A DNA stretch of 64,000 nucleotides from Plasmodiophora brassicae (GCA_036867785.1 CP145422.1:744001-808000); one strand, 5' to 3'; shown: positions 46,041-56,304, counted from the first letter of the stretch. Numbers and translations: made by a program. Notes: generated by a model not told the origin, from the letters alone.

Positions 46041-47123
46041 CTACACGCTGCCAATGTTGACCTGGGAATTGAGGGCGTTCGTCGCGTGCCGATCGTCGTT
46101 CTGCGTGGCCGAATGCGTTGTCTTCATTTGCGCGTCGGTAACCCTCCCGCCTGTGGTCGACTGATTGTCGAAACCGCTGGTGAAGGCAGCACCACGTGAA
46201 CCCGCCGCGTTCGGGCCCTCTAGCTGGCTAGTCCCAAAGTTGGAACCTTTCATCCAGTTCGACTGCAGGTCGGTAACGGGCCCGTTCGCCATGATGTGGC
46301 TCGACTGGTCGGTGACCTCGCTGTTGGTCAACGAGCTGTGTTGAGTCCCACTTGTGTCGGCTGCCGTCTGCCCTTGCGCCGCCAACGGTGACACGGCCTG
46401 GTTCGAGTTCAGGTTGCTGGTTCCCACATGATCGTGCGTTGCGGCGTGGTTCGCATTGCCATTGAAGTGGTTATCGACGGCGGTGTCCTTGCTGATAACG
46501 TTGGCGCGGTCGCGAGTAGTGGCGAACTCATTGCTGAACTGGCCAGCGGAAGCGCCCAACGGGTTGATAGCGGCTGAGTTCGAGGACGACGCCGCGGCCG
46601 CGCCACGATCAAGACCGTCCTGCTGGAAGTCGAACGAGTCCAAGTCCTGGTGCAGGTTTCGACTTCCCACAGAGCTGTGATGTTTCTGGAACGATGCGGA
46701 CTTGTCGAGCGCGCCGGTCGCTGTTCCAGGGGAGATCGCGGACGCGCTGTTCAGGTTCGCGTTGTTGGTCCCGATCTCATCAACCGCCTCCGAACCTGTT
46801 AGGCCCTGGTTCGCAGAACGTATCGCATTCATGTTCGAGTTCCCATTCGAGAAGGTCGACTTGAAGTCCTTGTTGGATCCACCGAAGGCCGCACCGCCAG
46901 GCAGGATCGAAGAGTCGCTCCCCGCCGAATTAATCTGGTTGCCCTTGGCGAACGCCGCATCTGCCACAGCATTGTTGTTCTGCAGCACGTTACTGGCGGT
47001 GTTCGTGTTGCTCCCGCGATGGTACGCATTGTTGCTGCCGCTGTTCAAGTTGCCCATGCTGACTTGCGCATCGCTGTGCGCCGCCAGAAGAGCGCCCACT
47101 GCGAGCAGGAACACGGTCCTCAT
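46041..47123 (-). CDS. secreted Asn/Ser/Gly-rich low-complexity protein
   Basis: 360-aa frame beginning with a signal peptide (MRTVFLLAVGALLAAHSDA). The mature protein is almost entirely Asn, Ser, Gly, Ala, Thr and Gln, with loose repeats such as GSNNAYHRGSNTNTASN and SNLNSNQAVS. There is no cysteine in most of it, no TM and no catalytic motif. It may be a spore- or cell-surface structural protein, or an intrinsically disordered secreted protein. The ATG at 47123 is preferred to upstream alternative starts because it creates the signal peptide. Confidence 0.65.
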   Translation of the reverse strand: MRTVFLLAVGALLAAHSDAQVSMGNLNSGSNNAYHRGSNTNTASNVLQNNNAVADAAFAKGNQINSAGSDSSILPGGAAFGGSNKDFKSTFSNGNSNMNAIRSANQGLTGSEAVDEIGTNNANLNSASAISPGTATGALDKSASFQKHHSSVGSRNLHQDLDSFDFQQDGLDRGAAAASSSNSAAINPLGASAGQFSNEFATTRDRANVISKDTAVDNHFNGNANHAATHDHVGTSNLNSNQAVSPLAAQGQTAADTSGTQHSSLTNSEVTDQSSHIMANGPVTDLQSNWMKGSNFGTSQLEGPNAAGSRGAAFTSGFDNQSTTGGRVTDAQMKTTHSATQNDDRHATNALNSQVNIGSV

Positions 47124-47395
47124 TCGTACGTTGACGATAACGGAGTGGCACCGATCGACGACGACGGCGCCGCCGGAGTCGTCGGCTGCCTCTCCGAGTT
47201 CCGGTATATTTCTGTCGAGGGGACCCTCTCGGCTCCACAAGCAGCCCATCCGATGCGCAAAAGTGCCACGGGCCGAACGCGCCTGCCCATTCACGCCGAA
47301 CGGAAACACTTCATGGTGCGTTCCGAAACCTTCGGGATGCGCCGCTGCAGTCGTTATTTCGTAACTCCGCGGCACGCTTCGATCGACCATCGTCG

Positions 47396-48000
47396 ATGTC
47401 GGCCCGTCGTCCGGGGAAGGGCGCCGTCCGATTGCTGAAGGACCTGGTGAAGCTGCCGCTGCTGGACCGGTCGTCCTGTTCGCCGCTGGAGGTACGACGG
47501 ATCTGGAACGAGTTCCATGCGGAGCAGGACATGTCGCTGGGCCGCATCGTTGAGCCCGCCCGCCTCCGCCTCATCACCGAACGTGCTGTCCGCTGCCCCA
47601 TGTTCATGATCCCGATATGGCGAAAAGGCGTACGTCCAGGATCCGTCGCTGCGCGCCGATGCTGACAACGCGATGGGTCTAGAATTTCTTCTGCCTCGTG
47701 AGCCAGTTCCACGCCAACTGGTTCCTGGTCACGACGCTGGAGTCGTTCCAGACGAACGGCGACAATGCGAGGCCGGCGATGATGGTCACACTGTACGACG
47801 AGCTGTGCGTCACCAAGGACGCCGGGCTGGTGCGCGGCGACGTCATCTGGGCCGTCACGAAACGCGAAGCGGAACGCGTCACCGACCTGCTCCTGCACTA
47901 CTACTCGTCGGCCGAGTACAACGTCGTCCGCGACTTCAACGAGCGCCCGTCGACGTTCGACGTGAACAAGTTCGTCCGGGAGAACCTGCCGACCACGTAA
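47396..48000 (+). CDS. ATPAF1: mitochondrial F1-ATPase assembly factor ATP11/ATPAF1
   Basis: Chaperone that binds the F1 beta subunit during ATP synthase assembly in the matrix. Two exons, 47396-47629 and 47683-48000, 53-nt intron, 183 aa. Family blocks: VRRIWNEFHAEQD (family I..IW..yH), FMIPIWRKG-NFFCLVSQF across the junction, WFLVTTLESFQTNG, MMVTLYDELCVTKDAGLVRG, and C-terminal VVRDFNERPSTFDVNKF. It is shorter than the human protein (328 aa), mostly at the N-terminus. A presequence exon could lie upstream, although the basic start (SARRPGKGAVR) might itself target mitochondria. Confidence 0.82.
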
Positions 48001-48028
48001 CGTTGAATACGCCGATACCCGTTCTGTA

Positions 48029-49139
48029 TCACCTCAGGATCATCTTGCCGACTTCGTACGACGAGATCATGATGGCGCAGGCCGGGGCGACCTTGGCAAC
48101 GCGCGGCGCCAGGCCGACGAACAGGCTGCCGACGCCCTCGCCGTGCAGGATCTCCCGCAGCAGCGTCAGCGTCGACTTGGCCGGCGCGTTGTTCATCCGG
48201 GCGACCTGCCGGCGCACCTTGATCACGTCGAACGGCGTCGTGACGGCTGCGGCGAACGCGCCCGACATCGTGCCCGCCCCGAACGACGTTAGCGCGGCCG
48301 CCTGCAACGGCGTCATCTCGGATGCATAATAGCGTTGCAGGTGGCGCAGGCGCGGGCGCAGCATCTCGAACCCGGACCAGTAGATGGCCGAGAACGGGAT
48401 GTCCCGGAACAGGGTGGGCGACAGGCCCTGGAACAGGACCCGGATGCCGCTGACGCGGCACTCACCGACCGTTTCCTTGACGACGTTGCTGACCAGGGAG
48501 AACGCCGACTCGGGGCGGCCACGATGCGCCATGACGCGCGTCCGAACCAGCTCGATGGGGGAGACCATGGTCGCCGCCCCCGTCCGGGCGATGGCGCCCG
48601 ACAGAGCGGGTGCACATGGGATTGCGTTCGCCATGAGCGTTTCGCGCATTTCGTCGTAGCTGGCAAAGTAGATGACGGTGGACGGGATGGACTGAGCCAG
48701 CGTCGGGCCGAGCCCTCGCCAGAGCGTGGTGAAGCCTTCGGAGCGCACGAGGCGGAACATGGACATGAAGGTGCTCTCCGAGGCGCGGATCATCTGCGGC
48801 TGGTTGCACCGGTGGCACCACAGCTCGCCGTCGTTCAACCCGTTCGAGAACCGGTACGTGAAACCGCCTGGTCCGCACGGCTCGACATGAACAGATTGGG
48901 GACACACAGGTCGCGGGACGAAGATCTCACCTCCGCTCAGGCCGGTCATCTGCGATTGCAGCCGCGTCTTGACCACATCCAGTGGCGTACACAGTCTATA
49001 CATAGCAGACGCGATAAGCAAAATCAACTCATCGCCTCGACGAGATCACATACATGGACGTCAGGAGCGCGCCAAACGACGCGGACCCGAGGCGTATCGA
49101 TCGCGGTATGGCGGCTGGGGCGGGTTCGGAATCGCCCAT
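48029..49139 (-). CDS. mitochondrial carrier SLC25A39/SLC25A40 (Mtm1-like)
   Basis: Inner-membrane carrier of the group that imports glutathione in animals. Exons 49139-49054 and 48995-48029, 58-nt intron, 350 aa. The three carrier signatures are present: TPLDVVKTRLQSQ, SPIELVRTRVM and TPFDVIKVRRQ, each with its following W/G-type motif (LWRGLGPTL, LFQGLSPTL, LFVGLAPR). The loop after helix 1 has four cysteines (VCPQS, EPCGPG, WCHRC), as in the iron-sulfur-sensing loop of animal SLC25A39. The start MGDSEPAPAA is the only ATG before helix 1. It is convergent with ATP11 (29 bp between ends), another mitochondrial gene. Confidence 0.9.
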
Positions 49140-49224
49140 TGTGGAGCGCGCCTGCACGGGCGAAGGTACTCGCGCGGGTGCGTACTAGGCAGGAGGCAGT
49201 CGACGGACTCGTGCTGCAATCGTC

Positions 49225-49235
49225 GCGGACTGCGC
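49225..49235. promoter_or_regulatory. GCGGACTGCGC motif between SLC25A39-like gene and NOL10
   Basis: Single copy of the motif core 86-96 bp upstream of the carrier gene start, within the 540-bp region it shares with the divergent NOL10 gene. Confidence 0.3.
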
Positions 49236-49601
49236 AGGCAGCAAGCAGACTGCGCGCGCGATAGGAAATTGGCGACACCGCTGCGGCTTCCCCCGTATAC
49301 TCGGGCCACCGGACTGGGTTCCGCTGCCGCACCCACTGCCACAGCCTACGTTAACAGCAGTGGGGCAGATGCCAACGGCCCCCGATTCCGGTTCCGATCT
49401 CCCACCGTGACTCATCAGCGTCAGTATTGTGCGTTAACATCTGCTCATCGATGCCGAGCGGGGGGCGAATTTGGGGCAACCAACGCCTAATTTCGCTGCG
49501 CATGGCCTGCAATTCGTTTTCAAGTCGAACGAAGCCGGCCTCCATATATGCATTGGGTCTTTGGCAACTTGTTTACCCAGCGGACGGAACTGCACTGCGG
49601 C

Positions 49602-49650
49602 ACCGCGGACTGTGATGTCTTTCGATGTCCGTGGCGGAGTCCGTGACGGC
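49602..49650 (+). promoter_or_regulatory. CGGACT/CGGAGTCCG motif cluster upstream of NOL10
   Basis: ACCGCGGACTG at 49602-49612 and GTCCGTGGCGGAGTCCGTGA at 49627-49646, ending 34 bp before the NOL10 ATG. It matches the paired motif before DIS3 and MPP10. Confidence 0.55.
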
Positions 49651-49679
49651 GCCCGCGTTCCTGCAGTAACGTGACTACG

Positions 49680-51581
49680 ATGGTGCTGGCAGTGTCCTCG
49701 CTGAACGGCGTCAAAGTCTACAACTTGTCGGCCGGGAAGACATTGCCGGAATGGTTGGAATCGACGAACACGGCGAAGGAGCGGTCGTTGCGGTACAATC
49801 AGGATTTTCGCCGTCGTCTGGAGCTGATCCAGGACTTCACGTTCCCGACCGCGTCCTCCCATGTTGCCATGTCGAGAGACGGTCGGTATATCGTTGCGGC
49901 AGGGAACTACCGGCCCCAGGTGAAGGTCTTCGAACTGGACCAACTGGGCCTCAAATTCGAACGTCACATCGATTCCGATGTCGTCGCCATGCACACGCTC
50001 AGCGAGGACTACTCCAAGTTGGCGTTGCTGCGCGCCGACCGCACCATTGAGCTTCACGCACGGTACGGCCAGCTCTACACGATCCGAATCCCCAGGTTCG
50101 GCCGCGACATGGCGTACAACTCGCACAACTGCGACCTGATGGTCGCCGGGTCCGGTTCGGAAGTCTGGAGGCTCAACCTGGAACAGGGCCAGTTCCTGGG
50201 CGGGTTCCAGACCGACCTCGCCGACGTCAACGTGATCCGTGTCAACCCTGTGCATCATCTGATCGGCATGGGTGGCCCGGCGGCCACCATCGAATGCTGG
50301 GACCCGCGGGACCGGACACGTGCCGCGTCGCTTTGCATCGGCGACGAGTACCTCGAATGCACTGCCATGCACTTCGCAGAGGACGGATTGACGATGGCGG
50401 TGGGGACCGAAACCGGGCACTGCCTCTTGTTCGACCTGCGGTCCTCGCGTCCCGTACTCGTGAAGGACCACCGGTACGGCCTGTCGATTCGTGACGTGCA
50501 GATCCACGAGCGCACGCGCAACGTCGTGTCCACCGATGGGAAGATCGTGAAGCTGTGGGACCGGGCCACCGGCGACCCGTTCACCAGCATTCAACCCGAT
50601 TGCCCCGTGCACCGTTTGTGCCTCGTCCAGGGGACCGGAATGCTGTTCGCCGCCGGCGACCAGCATCGTATTCCGACGTATTACGTGCCGGAACTGGGCC
50701 CTGCCCCGAAATGGTGCTCGTTCCTCGACAACCTCACCGAAGAGCTCGAGGAGGAAACGCGCACGACGACATTCGACGACTACAAGTTCGTGACGGCCGC
50801 CGAGTTATCATCCCTGGGCCTGGACCACCTGATCGGATCAAACCTGCTGAGGGCGTACATGCACGGGTACTTCATGGACATTCGGTTGTGGAAGAAGGTG
50901 AAGGCGGTTGCCGACCCGTTCGAGTACGAGAACTTCATCAAGCAGCGAGTGCAGGACAGGATCTCCGCCCAGCGTGCCGAACGGATTACCGTCAAGCGAA
51001 AGGCGCCAAAGGTGAACAAGGAGTACGCGGAGGCCTTGACGACTGGCAAGTCGGGCGGGGACACGCTCCTCAAAGATGAGCGTTTCGCGAGCCTGTTCAA
51101 GGACAGCGAATTCGCCATCGACAAGGAAAGCGATGAGTTCGTCAGGCTTCTGCCAACGAACGCGAAGCTGGCCGGGGCGGCTGCCTCCGATGACAGGTTC
51201 ACGATGGTCGACGAGAGTGACGACGGGAACTCGGAGGAGGAGGTCGGCGTGCCCAGCGACGTGGGCAGCGGAAGCAGCGACAGCGACGACCTGTTTGCGC
51301 CCGACAGCAAGAAGCGGCGCGTCAGGGCCAGCAAGCCGAGGAAGAAGAAGGCGATGTACGCGCTGAAGCAATCGGGCGGCGAGCTGCCGTTATCAGCACC
51401 GAGTGCACCCGGCGTCGCCCTACCGAAATCGTTGAAGAAGAAACCGATGGCTGAGCGCGCTCGTGAATTGTCGCTGGCGAAGGCGGCCGCGGCGGCGAGC
51501 CGCAACGACGCCGGCGCCAGGCCCGAACCCAGACCCAATCCTGTCGCTGATCATCGAAACCGCCGACCTGCTCAGTTCTAA
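49680..51581 (+). CDS. NOL10: nucleolar protein NOL10/Enp2
   Basis: SSU processome component with an N-terminal WD40 propeller, needed for 18S rRNA maturation. Intronless frame of 633 aa. The N-terminus is diagnostic: VSSLNGVKVYNLSAGKTLPE WL, then ELIQDFTFPTASS and GRYIVAAGNYRPQVKVFE. WD repeats run to about residue 330. LGLDHLIGSNLLRAYMHGYF and FEYENFIKQRVQDRI follow, then a NUC153 motif (LLKDERFASLFKDSEFAIDK), an acidic stretch, a basic nuclear-localisation-like segment (KKRRVRASKPRKKK) and a basic tail. Start: ATG at 49680; a GTG three codons earlier is not needed. Confidence 0.95.
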   Translation: MVLAVSSLNGVKVYNLSAGKTLPEWLESTNTAKERSLRYNQDFRRRLELIQDFTFPTASSHVAMSRDGRYIVAAGNYRPQVKVFELDQLGLKFERHIDSDVVAMHTLSEDYSKLALLRADRTIELHARYGQLYTIRIPRFGRDMAYNSHNCDLMVAGSGSEVWRLNLEQGQFLGGFQTDLADVNVIRVNPVHHLIGMGGPAATIECWDPRDRTRAASLCIGDEYLECTAMHFAEDGLTMAVGTETGHCLLFDLRSSRPVLVKDHRYGLSIRDVQIHERTRNVVSTDGKIVKLWDRATGDPFTSIQPDCPVHRLCLVQGTGMLFAAGDQHRIPTYYVPELGPAPKWCSFLDNLTEELEEETRTTTFDDYKFVTAAELSSLGLDHLIGSNLLRAYMHGYFMDIRLWKKVKAVADPFEYENFIKQRVQDRISAQRAERITVKRKAPKVNKEYAEALTTGKSGGDTLLKDERFASLFKDSEFAIDKESDEFVRLLPTNAKLAGAAASDDRFTMVDESDDGNSEEEVGVPSDVGSGSSDSDDLFAPDSKKRRVRASKPRKKKAMYALKQSGGELPLSAPSAPGVALPKSLKKKPMAERARELSLAKAAAAASRNDAGARPEPRPNPVADHRNRRPAQF

Positions 51582-51739
51582 ATACATTCCCGTAAGTAAT
51601 AGGTATAGAGACGAATAGACGCACTGGAAGGCACCCTCGAGTCGGCTTACAGTACTAGGTGGACCGTCCCAGGGCCGTGTTCACGGAGGGGGACCGCTGT
51701 TCGACGGCGGCATTGTGCGTGCCGCTGAATACTCTAACG

Positions 51740-52631
51740 ATGGAGCAGCGTCCCCAGCGCAAGGTCGGTGGCGTGCGATGCATGTGCCAGATGGCGGACG
51801 TGGGTGACAGGGCGAAATCATAGGCGCCTGCGAATCGGCTCGGGCGGTTGCTGACCCAGATTCTGCGGCACAAAGCGACCGAGCTGGGTCTCCACATGCG
51901 ACGCGACGGTGTCCGTTGGTGTTGCCACGGTCCTGTCTGGAAGGGATGTAACTCGCGTGTGGTGTTAGTTCGTTCGCGTGGATGAGCTGCTAGCACTGCC
52001 GAATGTGCAGGCGATGGGGTCCCCTACTGTGGAACAGGTTAGGCAGGTAGGTCGATGTTCGGTTGCGTAGGGTGCTCCAGTCATGGATTCAGTAGATTGT
52101 CGCCGCTGACGAGAAGACGAGATATACTCTTTCGGAAGACGACGATGTGCTGTGGATACGATGCAACCAGGGGCATTCCTTGAAGGGCGTTGACCAGAAC
52201 CACTTGCTGCGCCGGATCAGTGACCCCGACGAGTGCCCGGTTGCCGTCCATGGGACGTACTGGAAGTCGCTGGGGCCGATCGTGTCGAACGGGCTGAACA
52301 GAATGGGGAGGCAGCACATTCACTTCCTGAAGGATTCGCCAGACCTGCTGCTAGCTCGTCACCGCCCGACAGCAGGTGGGAAGGCTCTTCAAGGCACGCG
52401 TGGTCGTTTGTGACGCTATTCTGCATAGGGATACGATCCAGTTGCAACGTACTCATATTCGTCGACGTGAGAAAGGCCATTCAGGAAGGATTTCACTTCT
52501 ACGTCAGCGACAACGGTGTCATTCTAACCGAAGGGCCAATAGCCTCGTCGTATTTCATCAAGGTCCTGGAACTGCTACCAGGCGATGAGACCAGACCCAT
52601 TAGTCTTGAGGAGGTATTGGGGGGCCAATAA
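51740..52631 (+). CDS. TRPT1: tRNA 2'-phosphotransferase TRPT1/Tpt1
   Basis: NAD-dependent enzyme that removes the 2'-phosphate left at the tRNA splice junction, via ADP-ribosylation. Five exons: 51740-51772, 51824-51910, 51969-52046, 52096-52375, 52429-52631; introns 49-58 nt; 226 aa. Family blocks restored by splicing: LLTQILRHKATELGL, RRDGFVRVDELLALP, IVAADEKTRYTL, IRCNQGHSL, VHGTYWKS, GLNRMGRQHIHF, TAGIRSSCNVLIFVDV and FYVSDNGVILTEG. The conserved Arg-His-Arg-Arg set (R in LRH, H in GHS, R in RMGR, R in GIRSS) is present. It starts 158 bp after NOL10 on the same strand. Confidence 0.93.
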
Positions 52632-52941
52632 GTACAGTCGTTATTCATGCATAGCGTATGAAGGTCGGGATTCGCCTTCATGCCGGTCCTGTTGTGCGCG
52701 AGCCAGCATCTGGTCGGTTTGCTGAACGCGCGCCATCAGGTTGCTGATAAAGTTAGCATCGGGCGTCTACCGAGACGGTATTAGAAAACTAGGAAGGGTG
52801 CGGCTCAATGTCGATCGCTCACCGTTGACAGCGTTTCCAGCGCCCCACGAACTTGGTCTGTGCATTCGACGACGCTGCTGACATTTCTGCATATTGCCTC
52901 TCGTTAGCGCGCAACGCGATGACAGCTGGAGGTAGTCGAAG
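52632..52941. other. intergenic, no gene seen
   Basis: About 310 bp between the convergent TRPT1 and CEP44 3' ends. No coding or repeat signal noticed. Confidence 0.5.
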
Positions 52942-53880
52942 TCACCTGTTAGAGTGGAGCAAGTCGTCGTCAGGAGGAGAGGCCTCCATTTGTGATTTGT
53001 CGCGAACAGGAGCAGGCGGCGGTGGTGCTGCGCTGACGTGACGCCTTTCGACAGATCTATCCGGACGCACCTCGACAGACCTTCCCTTGCGGCTCTCTAC
53101 AGAGTTGTCTCGGCGCGTCTCCGGACTATCATCCTCAGGCCGCTCCAAAGCGTCGTGCTTCGCCGGCAGCTCAGGCGTCTTTGTCGGGGACCGCTCGCGA
53201 AATTCGAGAAACCGAACGCGCCCCTCAAGAATAACCAATTTCGCGTTGATCGTTTCAAGACTGGTTTGCAGACCAGCCTCCAGGTTATCCAAACGCGCTG
53301 CCAGTGTCGTGATCAAATCCAATGTGCGGTCGTCGGTCTGAACGGTCGCCTTCGCAGCAGGCACAGGAGGCGGGTCAGCGCGAGGAGACGGCGCCGGCTC
53401 CTGCAGAGCCTGCTCCCCGCCAACCGTGCGGATGATGGTCGGCGACGGCGTGTGCACGCTCATGCGGCGGGCGGTGGGCGCCGGCGCAGCCAATCGTTTC
53501 TTCTTCTCGATCACGAGACGGATCGTGTCGGCGACCAAGTTCAGTTTGCGTTCAGCGAACCCGCGAGCCAGGAACTGCTTCGCAGAGACGCTCGGGTGGT
53601 ACTCGAACACGTCCCCGAGCATGCGGAAGCATTCCTGGACGAACCGCGCGTCCGTCTTGCCCATGAGTTCGTACCCGCACGCCGATATGTGCCGGGCGAT
53701 ATCGTGCGAGAACTCGAGCAGCGCGTAGTGCAGGACGGGGAGCAGCGCCTCGGGCGCGCCCGCGCACGCCTGCACGGCATCCAGCGGGCGGTGGTACCGG
53801 ATCTTCGGCAGCAGGCGACGCAGGCGCTCGAACGCATTGCTGACGTCACCCGTCGGCCCCGTCGGCACGAACGACGACAT
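52942..53880 (-). CDS. CEP44: centriolar protein CEP44-like
   Basis: Centriole luminal protein needed for centriole-to-centrosome conversion in animals. 312-aa frame from the ATG at 53880. The N-terminal about 130 residues match the CEP44 globular (CH-like) domain: LRRLLPKIRYHRPLDAVQA, LLPVLHYALLEFSHDI, GYELMGKTDARFVQECFRML, and KQFLARGFAERKLNLV with the distinctive GFAE-K. After a Pro-rich linker there is a coiled coil (LDLITTLAARLDNLEAGLQT) and a charged Arg/Asp/Ser-rich tail. Consistent with the ciliary genes LRRC9 and CFAP97 in the window. Confidence 0.8.
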   Translation of the reverse strand: MSSFVPTGPTGDVSNAFERLRRLLPKIRYHRPLDAVQACAGAPEALLPVLHYALLEFSHDIARHISACGYELMGKTDARFVQECFRMLGDVFEYHPSVSAKQFLARGFAERKLNLVADTIRLVIEKKKRLAAPAPTARRMSVHTPSPTIIRTVGGEQALQEPAPSPRADPPPVPAAKATVQTDDRTLDLITTLAARLDNLEAGLQTSLETINAKLVILEGRVRFLEFRERSPTKTPELPAKHDALERPEDDSPETRRDNSVESRKGRSVEVRPDRSVERRHVSAAPPPPAPVRDKSQMEASPPDDDLLHSNR

Positions 53881-54083
53881 GTTCGCTCCGCCACGCCGCC
53901 TCCCCAAATCTGAAACGCCAAAGAAAAATATCCTCCGATCGGCACCAACCGAAAGCACGCCGCGTTGGCACCGAAACAAAACGGAATCCGAGCGGCTGCT
54001 ACGAAGAATCTACACCGGCGTTACGTTAAAAAGTGGCATTGTGTCATGGACTTGGGAGTGATATGTATTCGGGAGGTGGGCGG

Positions 54084-56135
54084 CTAGTCGTCGGGCAGGT
54101 TGGCTTCGACAAGGCGCAGCCGGTAGCGCTGGTTATCGGCGGCGAGTTGCTGGATCGTCTCGCGCAGCGACGCGTTCAGGACGTTGCGCTCCTCGTCGTA
54201 CAGCGCGTTCATGCGCTTCCGCTCGAACGTCTCCTGTTCGAGGGCATGCCGAAGGGAGGTCAGCAGAACGCGGGACTCTTCGTGCGCCTGGGCGTTTCGT
54301 TTCTCGCATTCGGCAATGCGTCGCCCGAGGTGGGCGTTCTCGTCCACTAGTTGCCGGGCACGCTCTTGAGAGGCCGCCAGCTGTGCTCGCAGGCTCCGAG
54401 CTTCCTCAGCCTGTACCTTATTGCCAATGTCGGCTATGAACTCCTCCGGGTACGTGCCTTGCTGAAGAACAATGGCGACTTTGGTCCATAGCGCTTCCAT
54501 CCTCGCCGTGTTGTCAAGCTGTTCATCAAGTAGCCGTCGAACTAAGCGAGAGTTCTCGGCATACGCTGCGGGAAGCATGTCATCGTACGGTACGCCCGTG
54601 CCAGCAGGAGCAGCAACGTCCGGTGAAGGAATCTCTGATCGACCAGCAGCCTTCAGCTTCTCAATTTGGAGCCGCAGAGCGCGGCGCTCTTCATCGTGCT
54701 TCTGCCGAATCGCACGAGCTTTGGAGAATAGCAGAGCACGAGCATCAGCGGAAACGATTGAGAAACGGTCAGGAGAGATGGAACGGGACGCCACAGAACG
54801 CGTTGCTAAGCGGTGCATATCCACTGACGGGGAGCGACGATTCGCGGCCAGCCAGGCAGGTTGCGATGCATCCGGCCCGTACGGTTCTCCAAATGGCCTC
54901 GGCGACGGCGATCGAGATCGCGCCCGTTCAGGAGGGGCTTTACGTGGCGCATTGGAAACAGACACCGGCGAGGTCGACCGTGTTCGATCGGTCGACGGAT
55001 TACGCGACCGATTCGCCTGCTCGACAATAGGCGATAAGGGCCGGGCCCGCCCACGAGACACGTGGGCATCGCCCTGTGCGACCTCTTCCGGAGCACATGC
55101 TTCAGGTTTGCCCTGCTGGTCAGGGCCCCAGTTATGACTCCCAGCGTGGTCGTTAACATGTTCAGCACGACGGGCAGCAGGCGGCGGAGCTCGATCCATC
55201 GAATCATCAGAGTTCATCGCATCCGCAGCATGAGCATCGGGATCGGGCACGCCGCGATCTCCAACGCTGGGTGCCTCACAGGGCACTGACGATTGCGGAT
55301 AGCTTTGCGACATTGCCTGAGGTGATGGAGCACGTTGTGGAGGATGTTGTGCGATGACAGGACTCTGACGGTAGGGTGTCGGCTGGGGGCGAGGAGGATG
55401 GAGCATTCTCCTGGCAACGGGAGGACGAACCGGTTGCCGAGGATATCCTGACGGCATGGGTCGCACTTGCTGAGGCGGCGGCGCTGGATGATGGGATGAC
55501 GACGACGATGGAGTTGGAGGATGGACAGCCGACCCAGCAGGGTTGATTCGTCGAACGGGAGGCGGACCTGGAGATGGAGTCGGCGGATTTGCAGGCGATC
55601 CAGCTGGATCGATCCTGCGAACAGGAGGTGGGACTATGCCAGGTCGCATCATTCGGGATGCCGGTGGTCTGAATTGCACTCCAGGTCTAGGCGGACCTCG
55701 CATAGGCGCTCGCATAACCGGTGGCCCAGGTCGCAGCTGATTCCCTGGTGGCGAACGGGCGTTCTCGGGAGGAGCAGGCACATGGGGACGTGAACCGAAA
55801 GATGAAGGCGGTGGTGGCGGGCGGGAGCGTCCAGGTGGGACTCGCTGGATCATGGGTCTCCCTGAATCCGGTGGTTGCCCTGGTCGGCCTGGTCGGGCAG
55901 AGGCTTGCGGTTCAGCCATAGGCGATGAGGACCGAAGCGGAGCACGCGGTGACGGTTTCGATGTCGAATCAGAGACTTGCCGTTCGAGAACGGGCGGGCC
56001 GATATCGAGCGAGCCGCCGCCGGACACGGCGAAGCTCGAGTTCAGCTCGGACATGATCGATGTCTCGTCATCGGAATCGACGCCCAGCAGCTGCGGCGAC
56101 ACCACCGACGGCAACGCTGCATCCGCTGACGCCAT
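54084..56135 (-). CDS. Pro-rich protein with C-terminal coiled coil, function unknown
   Basis: 683-aa uninterrupted frame. Residues about 60-300 are extremely Pro/Arg-rich, with related repeats such as PPVRRIDPAGSPANPPTPSP and PPVRRINPAGSAVHPPTPSS. Residues about 300-450 are charged and Arg-Ser-rich. The last about 220 residues form a long coiled coil (ALLFSKARAIRQKHDEERRA, FERKRMNALYDEERNVLNAS). It may be a cytoskeletal or scaffold protein. No family recognised. The gene is divergent from MPP10, with 214 bp between start codons. Confidence 0.65.
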   Translation of the reverse strand: MASADAALPSVVSPQLLGVDSDDETSIMSELNSSFAVSGGGSLDIGPPVLERQVSDSTSKPSPRAPLRSSSPMAEPQASARPGRPGQPPDSGRPMIQRVPPGRSRPPPPPSSFGSRPHVPAPPENARSPPGNQLRPGPPVMRAPMRGPPRPGVQFRPPASRMMRPGIVPPPVRRIDPAGSPANPPTPSPGPPPVRRINPAGSAVHPPTPSSSSSHHPAPPPQQVRPMPSGYPRQPVRPPVARRMLHPPRPQPTPYRQSPVIAQHPPQRAPSPQAMSQSYPQSSVPCEAPSVGDRGVPDPDAHAADAMNSDDSMDRAPPPAARRAEHVNDHAGSHNWGPDQQGKPEACAPEEVAQGDAHVSRGRARPLSPIVEQANRSRNPSTDRTRSTSPVSVSNAPRKAPPERARSRSPSPRPFGEPYGPDASQPAWLAANRRSPSVDMHRLATRSVASRSISPDRFSIVSADARALLFSKARAIRQKHDEERRALRLQIEKLKAAGRSEIPSPDVAAPAGTGVPYDDMLPAAYAENSRLVRRLLDEQLDNTARMEALWTKVAIVLQQGTYPEEFIADIGNKVQAEEARSLRAQLAASQERARQLVDENAHLGRRIAECEKRNAQAHEESRVLLTSLRHALEQETFERKRMNALYDEERNVLNASLRETIQQLAADNQRYRLRLVEANLPDD

Positions 56136-56304
56136 CGCACCAACGCCGCCCTACCGATGCCGCATCCACAAACTGGCTGCGACAGCTGTCGACCCAAAGA
56201 ATAGCCGATCTGGCACACGACACATCCCCCCAAAAATATTGCAGAAAACGAGAGTCATATCAGTGCTCATCGGATGGAGGTTTTTTGCGGCCGCTGGCGG
56301 CGAG

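Noticed and set aside
45590-46054. 154-codon minus-strand frame with a hydrophobic stretch
   Set aside because: No domain, no signal peptide and no splice support; composition unlike neighbouring genes.
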